A stretch of 64,000 nt of DNA, from contig CM064571.1 of the NCBI GenBank assembly GCA_032716605.1, positions 11,166,405-11,230,404 of the forward strand. The letters run 5' to 3'. Both the position numbers and the translations under genes were made by a program. This document shows positions 1 to 9,899 of this stretch, one piece after another. This stretch comes from Paralithodes platypus. Lineage: Eukaryota > Arthropoda > Malacostraca > Decapoda > Lithodidae. The notes beneath the pieces are model-generated. The model ran no database searches. It saw nothing but the letters and a program-made list of their open reading frames with translations, and was not told where the DNA came from. Positions within the stretch are counted from its first letter, which is position 1. Each line of letters opens with the position of its first letter.

Positions 1-936
1 TAAATAGGGTAGCTATAGCTAGAGAAGGACACTAGTCCATCTGAATCACTCATTAAGTTGTGTAAAAGGAAACTGTAAAGAAGGACACTAGTCCAATGTG
101 AGTTGCGTTATTATTAAGCCTAAAAGAGCTATTCCGTGTATGCGTTTGAGGCACGGTTCATCTTTTGGTAGAACGATTATTGATCATATTGAAAGGTAAC
201 ATAGCGTGTTGGTAATAGAGTTACTTGAAAGCAAATTCGGAAGGTGTTAGTGAGCTAAAGTTTATAAACCATATTGTGAAGTAACTGGGTGACGGAACCC
301 AATAGTGTCATTGAGATAAAGATTGTAAACCTATATTGTGAAGTACCTGGGTGGCGGAACCCAATAGTGTTATTGAGGTAAAGATTGTAAACCTAGATTG
401 TGAAGTAACTGGGTGACAGAACCCATATTATAAGTGAGAGAGACCTTGTAATCTCATACGATAATTTGTATGATTTTATTGTCATTGTGGAGGTACTTGT
501 GTAGTAACAACGGTTGTGTCAAAGGAATAAATAGATTCTATGTATTGAGGAGATAGATTATATGTGTTATAGCCTTGGTATTGAGAAAGGATACATAAGG
601 ATTAGTAAACGTGGGAAACCTAAAGAGTAGAGGAAAGAATAACACTTTTGTTTTAGTTAGGCAAGGAGCAAATGGTTCATTAGGCCCTGGTCTCAATAAA
701 AGACACAGCAGGGTTTTGGATTTATTTATTTAGGATTAATCACTAATAACGGGTCGTAGGATCGAAGCCGACTTGAGTCAATACCTGAATAGCGGGAATT
801 CAGTCAGGGAGTAACGGGAACTTTAGGGGTCCAAAGTACAACCTAGCATGAATCGACGTAATATTCAATCTGCGTCTTGAACTCATCTCGGCCCGAGCCA
901 AGAACCTATTATTAGAGTAGTTAGGAAGTCTGTTAA
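1..936. other. Non-coding sequence, no gene seen
   Basis: No open frame of useful length or recognisable repeat was found except the short 62-bp tandem repeat listed separately. The stretch ends at the TTAA (933-936) that borders the first J element. Confidence 0.6.
247..424. repeat. 62-bp tandem repeat, about three copies
   Basis: The hexamer ATTGTG followed by AAGTAMCTGGGTG recurs at 273, 335 and 397, a constant 62-bp spacing. Each unit carries GGGTGRCRGAACCC, itself a short imperfect inverted repeat (GGGT..ACCC). Units differ by a few substitutions and the third fades after about 424. No coding potential is evident. Confidence 0.85.
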
Positions 937-1415
937 CACCTTAAGAGCGGGTGGTGGAGTATATTTCACTGTGCCGCTCAGCGTTTTTTTTTACCATAAA
1001 TGGGGTTGTTTCCGTGCTCTTTTTCATGCATAATCAAGAACCAGAGCGTAATACAAGTATGTATCCCTGAAAGGGCGTAAATTGAGCTTTCCAATGACAC
1101 CCAAACCATCCTTCTACGATCACTTGTTGACTTGCAACGATCGTGCAACCGAAGGGCAAAATCGCTAAAATACGGTAATTTCTTTATATAATTACGTATG
1201 TAGCGAGGGAGTGAGCGTGGATGTAAGTGGAGTACATCTCAGTTGGGCCACGGTGGCCATGGCGAGCGGTCATGAGGTAGCCCATGCTCCTCCCGTCACT
1301 CGTCTCTCTCTCAGAGCCAATACTGCGCCAAAATTGCACTCAGACTTAAGTCGGGCCCCGCCACATAGTCCAAATTTTTCGATACGGACTTAAGTCGGGC
1401 CCCGATAGACAAGGG
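937..1415 (-). mobile_element. J element copy 1 (479 bp, TTAA-flanked, non-autonomous)
   Basis: This segment is the reverse complement of 3517-3995 and is similar to 28442-28920. All three span exactly 479 bp between TTAA tetranucleotides (here 933-936 and 1416-1419). In the J orientation the element starts CCCTTGTCTATCGGGG and ends near AAGAGCG..GGTG. It has no transposase and no convincing long terminal inverted repeat. TTAA target choice is typical of piggyBac-superfamily elements, so a piggyBac-like non-autonomous element is the best reading. The empty-site proof comes from copy 3. Confidence 0.85.
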
Positions 1416-1419
1416 TTAA

Positions 1420-2162
1420 ATAAAAGATACGAACTTCTAAATGACTGTCGAATTATCCCCTGTAGTAGTAGCATAAAAGATTTAGAATTAAATACTACAT
1501 CTACTATTTTTAAACAATATTTGAAGACGTCCATCGACGCTATCGCCGACGAGTAGTTTAACCTCTCGCCTCCCCGTTTTCTGTTGACCCATTTTCTTAC
1601 GATGTGCGATTTTGGGTTTGTTTGTCACTCTCCCGCAGTAATATTTAGTTATTTGACGTCTTCTACATCATCTTTAGGAGCAACGGGGGTCTGGGGGCGG
1701 CAGCCCCCAAGTTAGTTATGGTTGTCAGGTAAGGTTAGTAACACTATTGTCGTCGGAGGAGGAAGCGGGTGCTTACCTAATCGTAATTAGTGGGGGAGTA
1801 TGAAGAAGCCTTCTTGTATAGACCCACACCTCTAATATTTAGTTATTTCAAGTTAAAGCCTCCCAAAATTGGAGGTGAGTTTGTTTACGTTCCGCCGCAA
1901 GTGCAGCCTAGCCGAGTCGCATTATCAATGGAAGCATTAACCTAACCTGACAACCTAAATTAACCTGAGAGTTGCCGCCACCATACCCCTGCTGCTGTCC
2001 GCACATCAGTAGTAGGGCTTCTTAAATAACATAAGACTAAAACAAAACTAATTTCCTTTAATAATCATTGTTATAGAAAGATTATAAACCTAAAAAATAA
2101 CAAATCCAAAAAAGAAAAAAAAAAGAAAATAGCTGTGGTCCGTTTCCTTCACACTTTGGCTG
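1420..2162. other. AT-rich intergenic sequence
   Basis: No credible coding frame. A short GC-rich inverted repeat (CTGGGGGC..GCCCCCAAG) lies near 1690-1712. Nothing else is recognised. Confidence 0.5.
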
Positions 2163-2875
2163 CGGCCATATTTCCGCCATATTAGGGTTCATTCAGGCAC
2201 TCCTGAATGATTATGCAAGTGTTTGAATGAAATTAAATGCACCAGTATTCAGCCCAAAACTAGAAGAAAATAGCTTCAAAATGACACCAAAACGAGCTTT
2301 GTAGCTCGCAGGCTTCACCTGCAGCGCTACCATAGGCATTCTCTAAAATGAGCAATTATCGCTAATGTCGCGCTACTTTTGCCTTTGGCAGCACTGTATA
2401 TCTCGCGAGAGCATGACGCAGATTCTTCAGTGCCACGGCCGGCTGGCTGGAGGAAGGAATGTGGCCTGTCGTGCTCCCTCTCCCTCGCAGTCAATTCTAC
2501 AGGCTTTAACACCGGTGTGGGCATATTTCTGCCATATTAGGGCTCATTCAGGCACTCCTGATTGATTAGGCAAGTGCCTGCATGAAATGTAATGTATTCA
2601 GCCGAAAACTAGAAGAAAATAGTTTGAAAATGACATCAAAACGAACTTCGTAACTCGCTGGGTTCACCTGCAGCGCTACCATAGACATTCGCTAAAATGA
2701 GCAATTCTCGCTAATGTCTCGCTACATTTGCCTTTGGCAGCACTGTAGGCTATATCTCGCGAGACTCTGACTCAGAGCCTTCAGTCTCCACGGCCGCTTG
2801 GCTGGGAGATGGGCATGTGGCCTATCGCGCTCCTGCTCTTAGAGGCTTTTAAAGCCTGTAAATTGAGGTAAATTG
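2163..2875. repeat. About 355-bp tandem duplication (two units)
   Basis: The phrase CATATTTCYGCCATATTAGGG at about 2166 recurs at about 2521. The following landmarks recur in the same order: CTCCTGAATGATT, AACTAGAAGAAAATAG, CACCTGCAGCGCTACCATAG, TTTGCCTTTGGCAGCACTGTA, TATCTCGCGAGA, CACGGCCG. Units have diverged by substitutions and small indels. It could be a dimer of a satellite or an old local duplication. ORFs inside it are not coding. Confidence 0.85.
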
Positions 2876-3516
2876 CCATGGCGTTCGGGAACGTCTCCTG
2901 CAGGCAATGGGTTAATATTGACCAAAAAGGATTCTCAAAGGAAATAAACGAAACCGCGTACTAATACAAAGCTCGCGGAGTAGAGTCGTCGGACGTCTGG
3001 GATATATTTTTCAAATATTACTTAAAAAAAGCCTAGTAAATACTGTTAAAAACGACAATTATTTAGAAAAGGCTCGCCGCCTTATTATAAATAATTTATT
3101 AGGGACAATGCAGGTCTATGGAATCCTTATACTGTACTGATGTATAATCCACTGTGGAAGAATAATTTTGATCATATTTATATAACACGATATTAGTGGA
3201 AAAAATTCCTATCACTCTCATAGCTCCTTCGGACATCCTCACTGTTTACAAACTTCTTCAGTATGGAGTATAATCGATATTTACCCCCTGCTGGTAACAC
3301 AGATGATGATTTCAATAAGTCATGGGGGGTTTCGCCTCCCCTCAACCCATCCTGTATCCCACATTGGATATATAGGTAACTAAAACCAGGAAAACACTTA
3401 TTTCTCAAAATCTGGAGGAAAAAAACATGAAAAATAAGGGTGCGAGCCTTTTCCCTATAATTACCTTAAAAACTATTAAAACCATGAAATGCACCTACAA
3501 ATAAACCATACTTTAA
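2876..3516. other. Non-coding AT-rich sequence
   Basis: No gene or repeat is recognised. It ends at the TTAA (3513-3516) bordering J copy 2. Confidence 0.5.
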
Positions 3517-3995
3517 CCCTTGTTTAGCCGGGGCGGACTTAAGTCCGCCTCTAAAAATCTGGACTATGTGGCGGCGGTGGACTTGAGTCCGTGTGCAATT
3601 TTGGCACAATATTGGCTCTGAGAGAGAGACGAGCGACGGGAGGAGCGTAGGTTACCTCATGACCGCTCGCCACGGCCGTCGTGGGCCTACTGACATGTAC
3701 TCCACACTACCCCACCACCCTCCCTCGCTACACACGTAATTATGTAACGAAATGACCGTATTTTAGCGATTTTGCCCTTCGGTTGCTGGATCGTTGCAAA
3801 ACAACCAGTGATCGTAGAAAGATGGTTCTGGTGTCATTGGAAAGCTCAATTTACGCCCTTTCAGGGCTACATAATTGTATTACGCTCTGGCTCTTGTTTA
3901 TGCATGAAAAAGAGCACGGAAACAACGCCATTTATGGTAAAAAAAAAACGTTGGGCGGCACGGTGAAATATACTCCACCACCCGCTCTTATTGTG
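3517..3995 (+). mobile_element. J element copy 2 (479 bp, TTAA-flanked)
   Basis: Flanked by TTAA at 3513-3516 and 3996-3999. Length is exactly 479 bp, as for the other two J copies. Internal landmarks shared with them include TCTGGACTATSTGGCGGCG, TGAGAGAGAGACRAG, GGTGTCATTGGAAAGCTC and TTACGCTCTGG. Short ORFs here (around 3772-4073) run over the right border and are not conserved as proteins in the other copies, so I treat them as chance. Confidence 0.87.
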
Positions 3996-4257
3996 TTAAA
4001 TAGGATGGGTTACTCTCTCTGTATTTTGCAAGTGCTTCCTTTAATAGGTGTGGAGTGTTACTGCTGCTATTAGCATTATGGGTAGCCTAGCCTATCAAGG
4101 AATAGTCTTGGGTGTTAAATTTTCACATAGCCTAGCCTAGATATTTAAAAAAACACCATAGATGTTCATGGAAAGCTTATTATAAAGATAAATAAAATAT
4201 TCGTAAGTAGGCTAAGTTATTTTACAAGATCCCGCATTATTGTTGGTGTCAAATTAA

Positions 4258-4484
4258 CCCTTTCACGTTTTTATGATGCAGAGGTTGCCAGATTAGCAAT
4301 AATAAATAGAGTTCTCTCACTCTTATAATTACCTCTCCAAAATTAGTTTTCTGCCCACAGCTAACTCAAAGACAACTGCAGAGGTTGAAGTAAATAAACT
4401 AAAGGTTTTTAAATACCCCTGATGGTAACAAAGGCTTTAAAGTTTCCCTAATAGGCTCAAAATTGCGTCAAGAACGTGAGAGGG
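4258..4484 (+). mobile_element. L element copy 1 (227 bp, TTAA-flanked MITE)
   Basis: Bordered by TTAA at 4254-4257 and 4485-4488. Near-identical along its length to 17194-17420, which is also exactly 227 bp between TTAAs. Ends are imperfect inverted repeats: CCCTTTCACGTTTTTATGA on the left and, reverse complemented, CCCTCTCACGTTCTTGACG on the right. Non-coding, piggyBac-like in target and end sequence. Confidence 0.87.
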
Positions 4485-4488
4485 TTAA

Positions 4489-5299
4489 ACTGTCTTTGGT
4501 GACACTACTTTTTCGGCTAACTGCTTCCACATCACTTCCATTTATCGCCTTTAACATCATTGGTGCCCTCATCACTCATCATATGCCTTTCTTCACTTTT
4601 AGGATAGCATGTGGGATCGACAGCATCGCTGCCATCACTGGAGTTAGGCTACTAGAAACACTTGGAATCCAACGCGGAATAGAAATTGTTTTAGCCTAGC
4701 CCTAATAAAAAGACGAAACGCTTCCTTTTTCCGCTGATTGAAGGCCAGATGGAGTAACTACAGGCTACCAGTTAGTCACATTCTCATCACTTGTACATTC
4801 TGCCATTGTTGTTTTAAATCAGAGGAACATTAAAGCACTTAAACACGATAAATCACTGGAAATAATACGCAGTTCAGCAGAGTCGGCCACACTCTGGGAG
4901 TGTAAACTTTTAAACATAAACAATGAGGTGTGCAGGGTGCGGGAATCGAAATGTTTGTGGTGACTCAGTTATTTCGCATTTGTTTAAGTTTTTCGTTATT
5001 CCAGTGACTTATCCTTATTGTCTAATAATACTCTACTATTTTTAGACATTGTTTACCTTACTGTATGTACTTCAACAGCTATATTATAGCTGTGGTGGTT
5101 TTTGGAATCGAGAAACCTGCCCTACATAGCTCACCACAACAGCTTGGTATGGATATTCGTCTCAGCTAGCCCTAAAAACGCCTACAAAATGGACACTTTC
5201 AAAGCATTTGCATTTTTAATAATTACAAAATTATAATACTTCACAAAATTTAAACAGAGAGCACCACTTCAACTAAACAGGGTTTGGTCCGTTACTGCA
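4489..5299. other. Non-coding sequence between two MITEs
   Basis: No gene is recognised. The region is AT-rich with scattered stops in all frames, apart from a short frame over 4463-4699 that begins inside L copy 1 and is unsupported. Confidence 0.5.
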
Positions 5300-5307
5300 G
5301 CTGCAGG

Positions 5308-5846
5308 CAGTGGCGTCACCAGGGGTAACATTTTGGGGGGGCTGTAGCCCTGGCATAGATAGGTGGGTGGGTGGCGAGCGAAGCGAGCCTGAGCAGCTGA
5401 AATTTGAGCAGTATCTGGGGCCTTTTTGAGGCCTAAAAATGTGTATAAGTAAGAAACATATGAGTTATGACACATAAATATTGATGAGCCTGATACCAGG
5501 CATCAGTCAGTAAGTTACAAGGCCAATGGTAATTGTAGGGTAAAAGGCCTATGTGCAGAGAATAGTTTTTTCTTCATATACTATCATACTATAGTCCATT
5601 CATTATAGGTAGGCCAGAAATTGTGACCCCTAACCTTTGTAATTCGCTAAATGGCTAGAGCAAATGGGTTGTAAATGTCCATACTTATTGCCTATGCATT
5701 ATTTATTATTTAATTTTTATTTATTTATTTTAATTACTTTTGGCAGTTTTGGGGTTTGCATTTTTGGGGGGGCTGAGTCCTTTATTTGGGGGGGCTAAGC
5801 CCCCCCAGGCGCCCCACCCCCCCCCCACCCTCTGGTGACGCCACTG
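5308..5846. mobile_element. hAT-like non-autonomous element (539 bp, 8-bp TSD)
   Basis: Terminal inverted repeats CAGTGGCGTCACCAG match perfectly for 15 bases at both ends. The octamer GCTGCAGG is repeated directly outside them at 5300-5307 and 5847-5854. An 8-bp target duplication and CAG-starting TIRs fit the hAT superfamily. No transposase is present. The interior carries G/C runs near the right end (about 5765-5830) and a stretch (about 5592-5690) similar to the left half of the foldback at 47469-47675, so an older repeat may be nested inside. Confidence 0.85.
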
Positions 5847-5977
5847 GCTGCAGGTCGACTTCGCTGGCCCGTGTCAAATTCAGTTCTCTTGTTATCTATG
5901 GTTGGTATTATCTGATTGAAAGCATAGAATACAGCCGACTTAACTATAGTTTGGCACGGCATGAAATTTCATATTAA

Positions 5978-6130
5978 CCTCTTCTGTACCGGCGACGTCT
6001 TTTTAATATAATTATTGCTATGTATACAAACTATTTTGTGCAGTTTAGAAAGTATCTGATTTTAAACTGAATACAATTGTCTAATAGTAGCCAGAATAAA
6101 GTGAAAAAGACGTCACCGGTACAGAAGGGG
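5978..6130. mobile_element. N element: 153-bp TTAA-type MITE
   Basis: The two ends are inverted repeats of about 27 bp with two mismatches: CCTCTTCTGTACCGGCGACG on the left and CCCCTTCTGTACCGGTGACG reading in from the right. The left border is TTAA (5974-5977). The right border is CTAA (6131-6134), one substitution from TTAA. The interior is AT-rich and non-coding. Single copy in this window. Confidence 0.75.
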
Positions 6131-6430
6131 CTAAAGACGTTCCCAAGGTAGTTTTTGATTGAATATAATTGCTCTACATAATACAAAATCTATATATTAG
6201 TTGAACGCCACAGCGACGCAAGTACAGTCACTCAAATAAATTCGACTGACTCTTTCTATTTTCATAATGCAATAGCCAACAGCTATTAGGACTAATTAAT
6301 GAATGAAATGGATCATTATGACAATGTCAAATATGATTTAAGAATTCATGTCTTTAAAACAGGCTCAGCATTATAGTCTTAAGATTTTACATACTTGTAG
6401 TTGCTTCTTGTTGTTATCCAGTGGAGGTTA
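6131..6430. other. Non-coding AT-rich sequence
   Basis: Nothing recognised. Confidence 0.5.
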
Positions 6431-6439
6431 CAATAAGGT

Positions 6440-6786
6440 CCCTCTATATTGGACACTGCATTGGGTCGTTTTTCTGGTCCCCCTTCTTCCTTATGTTTAG
6501 CCCCATTAGTTTTCAGATTTTAAGACGTTCGCCTCATTAGTTTGTCGATTTTAAACCCTTTCGTACAAATTATATATCAATATCAAGACCTTTAGTGCCA
6601 TTTAGATGTAATTTTAACAGAAACCGGCCTTTGGCCGGGACATTTGGCTATACAAAAATGCACAAATTTATCTTGAAGGGGGGATCTAGAGTTGTTTTGA
6701 TTAGCTTGATGAAGGTCTAGCGAGGAAACTAAAAAAATATATAAATATATAAATAGATAGACCAAAAACAAATAACCAAAGTCCCC
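6440..6786 (+). repeat. P-family foldback-related repeat, copy 1
   Basis: Shares a series of phrases with 32453-32730: GGTCCCCCTTCTTCC..TGTTTAGCCC, ATTTTAAGACGTTCG, ATTAGTTTGTCGATTTTAA, ACCGGCCTTTGGCCGGGA and GAGGAAACTAAAAA. The last part contains the perfect 14-bp inverted repeat CCGGCC..GGCCGG. The right limit abuts the TTAA that borders element M. Exact ends are uncertain. Confidence 0.6.
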
Positions 6787-6790
6787 TTAA

Positions 6791-7192
6791 CCCACTGAAC
6801 CCTAGCGACGCATGGTTTGCGTCCCGCAATGTATGTAACGCTAAACCCCAGGGACGCATAAGGTGCGTCCTGGTTAATTACTCCGGTCCTATGGCACCTA
6901 GAGGGCTCAGAATTGTATGGGAACTGTGTAAGTATTCCACGCAACAATACCGATGGTGAAAACTGTTAAAGTCCAACCGCGTAGCGCGCAGAAACCTGTT
7001 TTTCCCTACCCATTTCCCCATGTTAATTCCGACTTTCGGGCGCACCGTAGGACCCCGACCTAGGGGATTGGTTTTGTGTGGGTTTTCCTTCATTTCTAAC
7101 CCATTCGTGGTGTTTTCTGGAAAAAAAAATTTTTTTACAACCCCTTGGTCCTGGGGTGTACATTTATTATTAAATAGCTGGGGTTCAGTGGG
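6791..7192. mobile_element. M element: 402-bp piggyBac-like MITE
   Basis: TTAA lies at 6787-6790 and 7193-7196. Terminal inverted repeats are CCCACTGAACCCTAGC (left) and CCCACTGAACCCCAGC (right, reverse complement): 16 bp with one mismatch. CCC..GGG ends next to TTAA are characteristic of the piggyBac superfamily. Two ORFs overlapping it on the minus strand have no recognisable domain and cross the borders. Confidence 0.85.
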
Positions 7193-7452
7193 TTAACGAT
7201 GTAAGAAATTAATAAATATATATATATCAATCTATAAACATAATTATGAAGGCCACAAATTATTATAAGTCAATTTACTGCATTTTCAGCAGTTTTTCTT
7301 CCCTCTCAATTTTTGTTTTCCAGAGACCTTGAAATGTGTTGCTCTGTATCAGAGCGCTTGATAGCTAATTATTTCAGGCAGAGCTAAATTTACAGCTTTC
7401 TAATTGGGTAAATTTAAGAGGCACAGTTAAATACACGCACCCACTATATTTG

Positions 7453-7566
<114 letters not shown>

Positions 7567-7597
7567 AGGTTAAATCACAAATACGTGTGATCAAATT

Positions 7598-7751
7598 ATG
7601 TAGTAAAACTCGCTAGAAAAATTGAAACAATGGAAAACCAAGCTTTCGTCTATTCTCTCAAGACATCTTCATTGTATTAACCTGAAGATTTCTTGAGAGA
7701 ATAGACGAGAGAGAGAGAGAATAGAGAATAGAATAGCAAGTTTTACTACAT
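7598..7751. repeat. Double inverted repeat between AT microsatellites
   Basis: Outer arms ATGTAGTAAAACT..GCT and AGC..AGTTTTACTACAT pair. Inner arms CGTCTATTCTCTCAAGACAT (7647 on) and TCTTGAGAGAATAGACG (to 7706) also pair, with about ten unpaired bases at the centre. The minus-strand inner arm contains CTGAAGA..GAAA, which resembles the conserved core of the hammerhead ribozymes found in Penelope-like elements, but the expected stem-II closing pair is not perfect. Possibly a degenerate Penelope-like terminal repeat in inverted arrangement. Confidence 0.55.
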
Positions 7752-7866
7752 ATATATATATATATATATATATTTTGTTTTCTTTCTACGTGATTGAGGG
7801 AGGCAAAAGGCAGAACTGCCTATAGCGAGTGCCTCCCCCACTTTTGAAAGAGTGACAGGGCCAAAA

Positions 7867-9309
7867 TCAAGGGACGTTCGAGCCAAAATGCCTGGACACA
7901 CGGAGTTTGAAGCAATTTAAGTCATAGGAAGAGGGAAAGACTGATTCTGGGAGAGAGTTCCAGAGCTCAGCTGTTGAGTAGAAGAAAGTTTGAGAGTAAT
8001 GTTTCACTCTTGGGTTGAAGAGTTGCACAGAGTAGGGGTGGGATTGAATTGCAAGACGGGTACCACGTGCCCTACGTAAAGGAGGTGGTATATACTGGGA
8101 AAGCTCTGAGGAACACTGATTATTATAGTAGCGATAGAATAGCGAGAGAGATGCAACATTGCGGCGGAGAGAGAGAGATTGCAGAGAGTTGGTGAGTGGA
8201 CGGGAGTTAATGATACGAATGGCCTTCCTTTCAACTTTGTCTAGGAGAGCGGTGTGAGAGGAACCTCTCCACACATGTGAACAATACTCAATACAAGGAC
8301 GCACTATGCCCCTGTACAGAGCAAGAAGCTGTGCAGTGGAAAAGAACCCCCTAAGCCAGTTGAGCACACCCAGCTTCTGGGAGGCTGCCTTAGCAAGACT
8401 GGTAATATGGTCCTTCCAACTGAGAGCAGAAGAAAAAGAGACACCAAAAATATTGAGAGAAGATGAAGGATTGATTTTTGTATTGTTGAAGAATAAGGGA
8501 TAGTCCGCTGTGAGTTCCGTACGGGTAGATAGATGGGGAAATTGGGTTTTGGAAGCATTAAAGGTAACAAGGTTTTCTCTGCCCCAATTGGAGATAGTAT
8601 TTAGATCAGAATTTAAGAGTTCTATGGCTTCATTACGTTTGTCGTTGAGGGATTGCTGGCTGGGGCGTTCTGAAAAACTAATGGAGTAGTGTAAGGTTGA
8701 GTCGTCTGTGCATGAATGGATGGGAATTGGGGTACAGTTGAGGAGATCATTTATAAAAATTAGAAAGAGAATAGGAGATAGGACAGAACCCTGAGGAACA
8801 CCGGAGTTTATAGGGTGAGGAAGTGAACAATGGCCGTACACAACCACGACTATGGAACGGCCGGAAAGGAAATTAGAGACAAAGGCACAGATGGAGGGAT
8901 AGAAACCGAAGGAGGGTAGTTTAGAAATTAAAGATTTGTGCCAGACTCTATCGAAGGCTTTTGATATGTCTAGTGCAATAGAAAAAGTCTCACCAAAGTC
9001 CCGAAAGGAGGATGACCAAGAGTTAGTAAGATATGAAAGAAGATCACCAGTAGAGCGACCCTTAAGGAAGCCATACTGGCGATCTGAGAGCAGATTATGA
9101 GAAGGGAAATGCTTAAGAAATATGGAAGCAAGAATAGTTTCAAAAACTTTAGAAAGACAAGAGATGAGAGCAATTGGACGATAGTTGGAGGATTGAGAGT
9201 GGTCACCCTTCTTTGGGACAGGTTGAATGTGAGCAAACTTCCAGCATGAAGGGAAGACGTTAGAGGATAGACAGAGACGAAAGAGTTTGCCTAGGCAGGG
9301 AGTCAGCAC
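7867..9309 (-). pseudogene. Family A reverse transcriptase and C-terminal region
   Basis: The 480-residue open frame contains canonical non-LTR RT blocks: NYRPIAL (residues 42-48), LDISKAFDRV with the motif A aspartate (about 114), GVPQGSVLSP (170-179), and motif C at 200-203. Motif C reads CTDD rather than the YADD seen in the family A copies at about 30490 and 49300, so a key residue pair has changed (Tyr to Cys, Ala to Thr). The C-terminal part has the usual RPCIEYCSHVW and ELWNSLPESV segments and ends at a stop at 7867. The apparent start at 9309 is not a real start: the same frame continues upstream beyond a TAA at 9322-9324. RT enzymes of this type copy the element RNA at a nicked chromosomal target. 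Confidence 0.9.
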
Positions 9310-9321
9310 GGAAGCACAGTT

Positions 9322-9768
9322 TTAGAGAACAACAGGAGGAACACCGTCCGGACCGTACGCCTTATTAGTATTAAGCCCAGAGAGGGTAGAAAGTACATCT
9401 TTAGAAGAGTTTAGGATATTAGGCATAAGTAAGAGAGAGGAGGGTGGAGAGGGAGGAATAGCACCGGAATCATCCAAGGTGGAGTTTCTAGCAAAAGTTT
9501 GAGCGAAGAGTTTAGCTTTGTCAGAGGAAGAAGTGATGGTTGTGCCATCAGAGTGGGAAAGGGGAGGGAAAGACAAGGAAGGGAAATTGTTGGAGAGGTT
9601 TTTGGCTAGATGCCAGAAAGATTGGGAAGGGCTAGAGTTGGATAGTTCAGTGCATTTATTATTGATGAAAGAGTGTTTGGCAAGTCGAAGAACAGATTTG
9701 GCTTGATTCCGGGCAGAAACATTGGAAGAATGAGAGTCTTGAGTTTTAAGTCGTCGGTACCGTTTGAA
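9322..9768 (-). pseudogene. Family A endonuclease-RT linker
   Basis: In frame with the RT above but separated by the TAA at 9322-9324 (..PPVVL stop NCASVL..). Contains GPDGVPP, the usual pre-RT motif (cf. GPDTISP in family B), preceded by a basic linker with [12 protein letters not shown] and [11 protein letters not shown]. The same TAA is present in the other near-complete copy (49909-49911), so it was probably inherited. The upstream side is broken by the H fragment. Confidence 0.85.
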
Positions 9769-9899
9769 TCTATCTATCTATTGCCTGACGCCGTGATCCC
9801 CGAAGGGGTGGCCACGAACGAACCGCCCCCATGCACCTCTGTCCCCAGTCAGTCGACGCCCCTCCCCCCAACCAGCACCGCCCTCGTTCATGTGCTTCC
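9769..9899 (-). mobile_element. H fragment inserted in family A copy 1
   Basis: About 130 bp identical or nearly so to the 3' terminus of the RTE-like H family (compare 62122-62250), including the TAGA-type tail (CTATCTATCTATTGCC on plus). The uninterrupted site is visible at about 50325-50345 in the other A copy, where ACCGTTTGAAT continues directly to GCTTCCTCC. Here the two parts are separated by the H segment. No clean target duplication is visible. The right junction shares CTTCCT between H and A, so microhomology at the 5' junction is possible. Confidence 0.85.

Noticed and set aside
3772..4073. Two plus-strand ORFs overlapping J copy 2
   Set aside because: They are not conserved in J copies 1 and 3, and they cross the element border.
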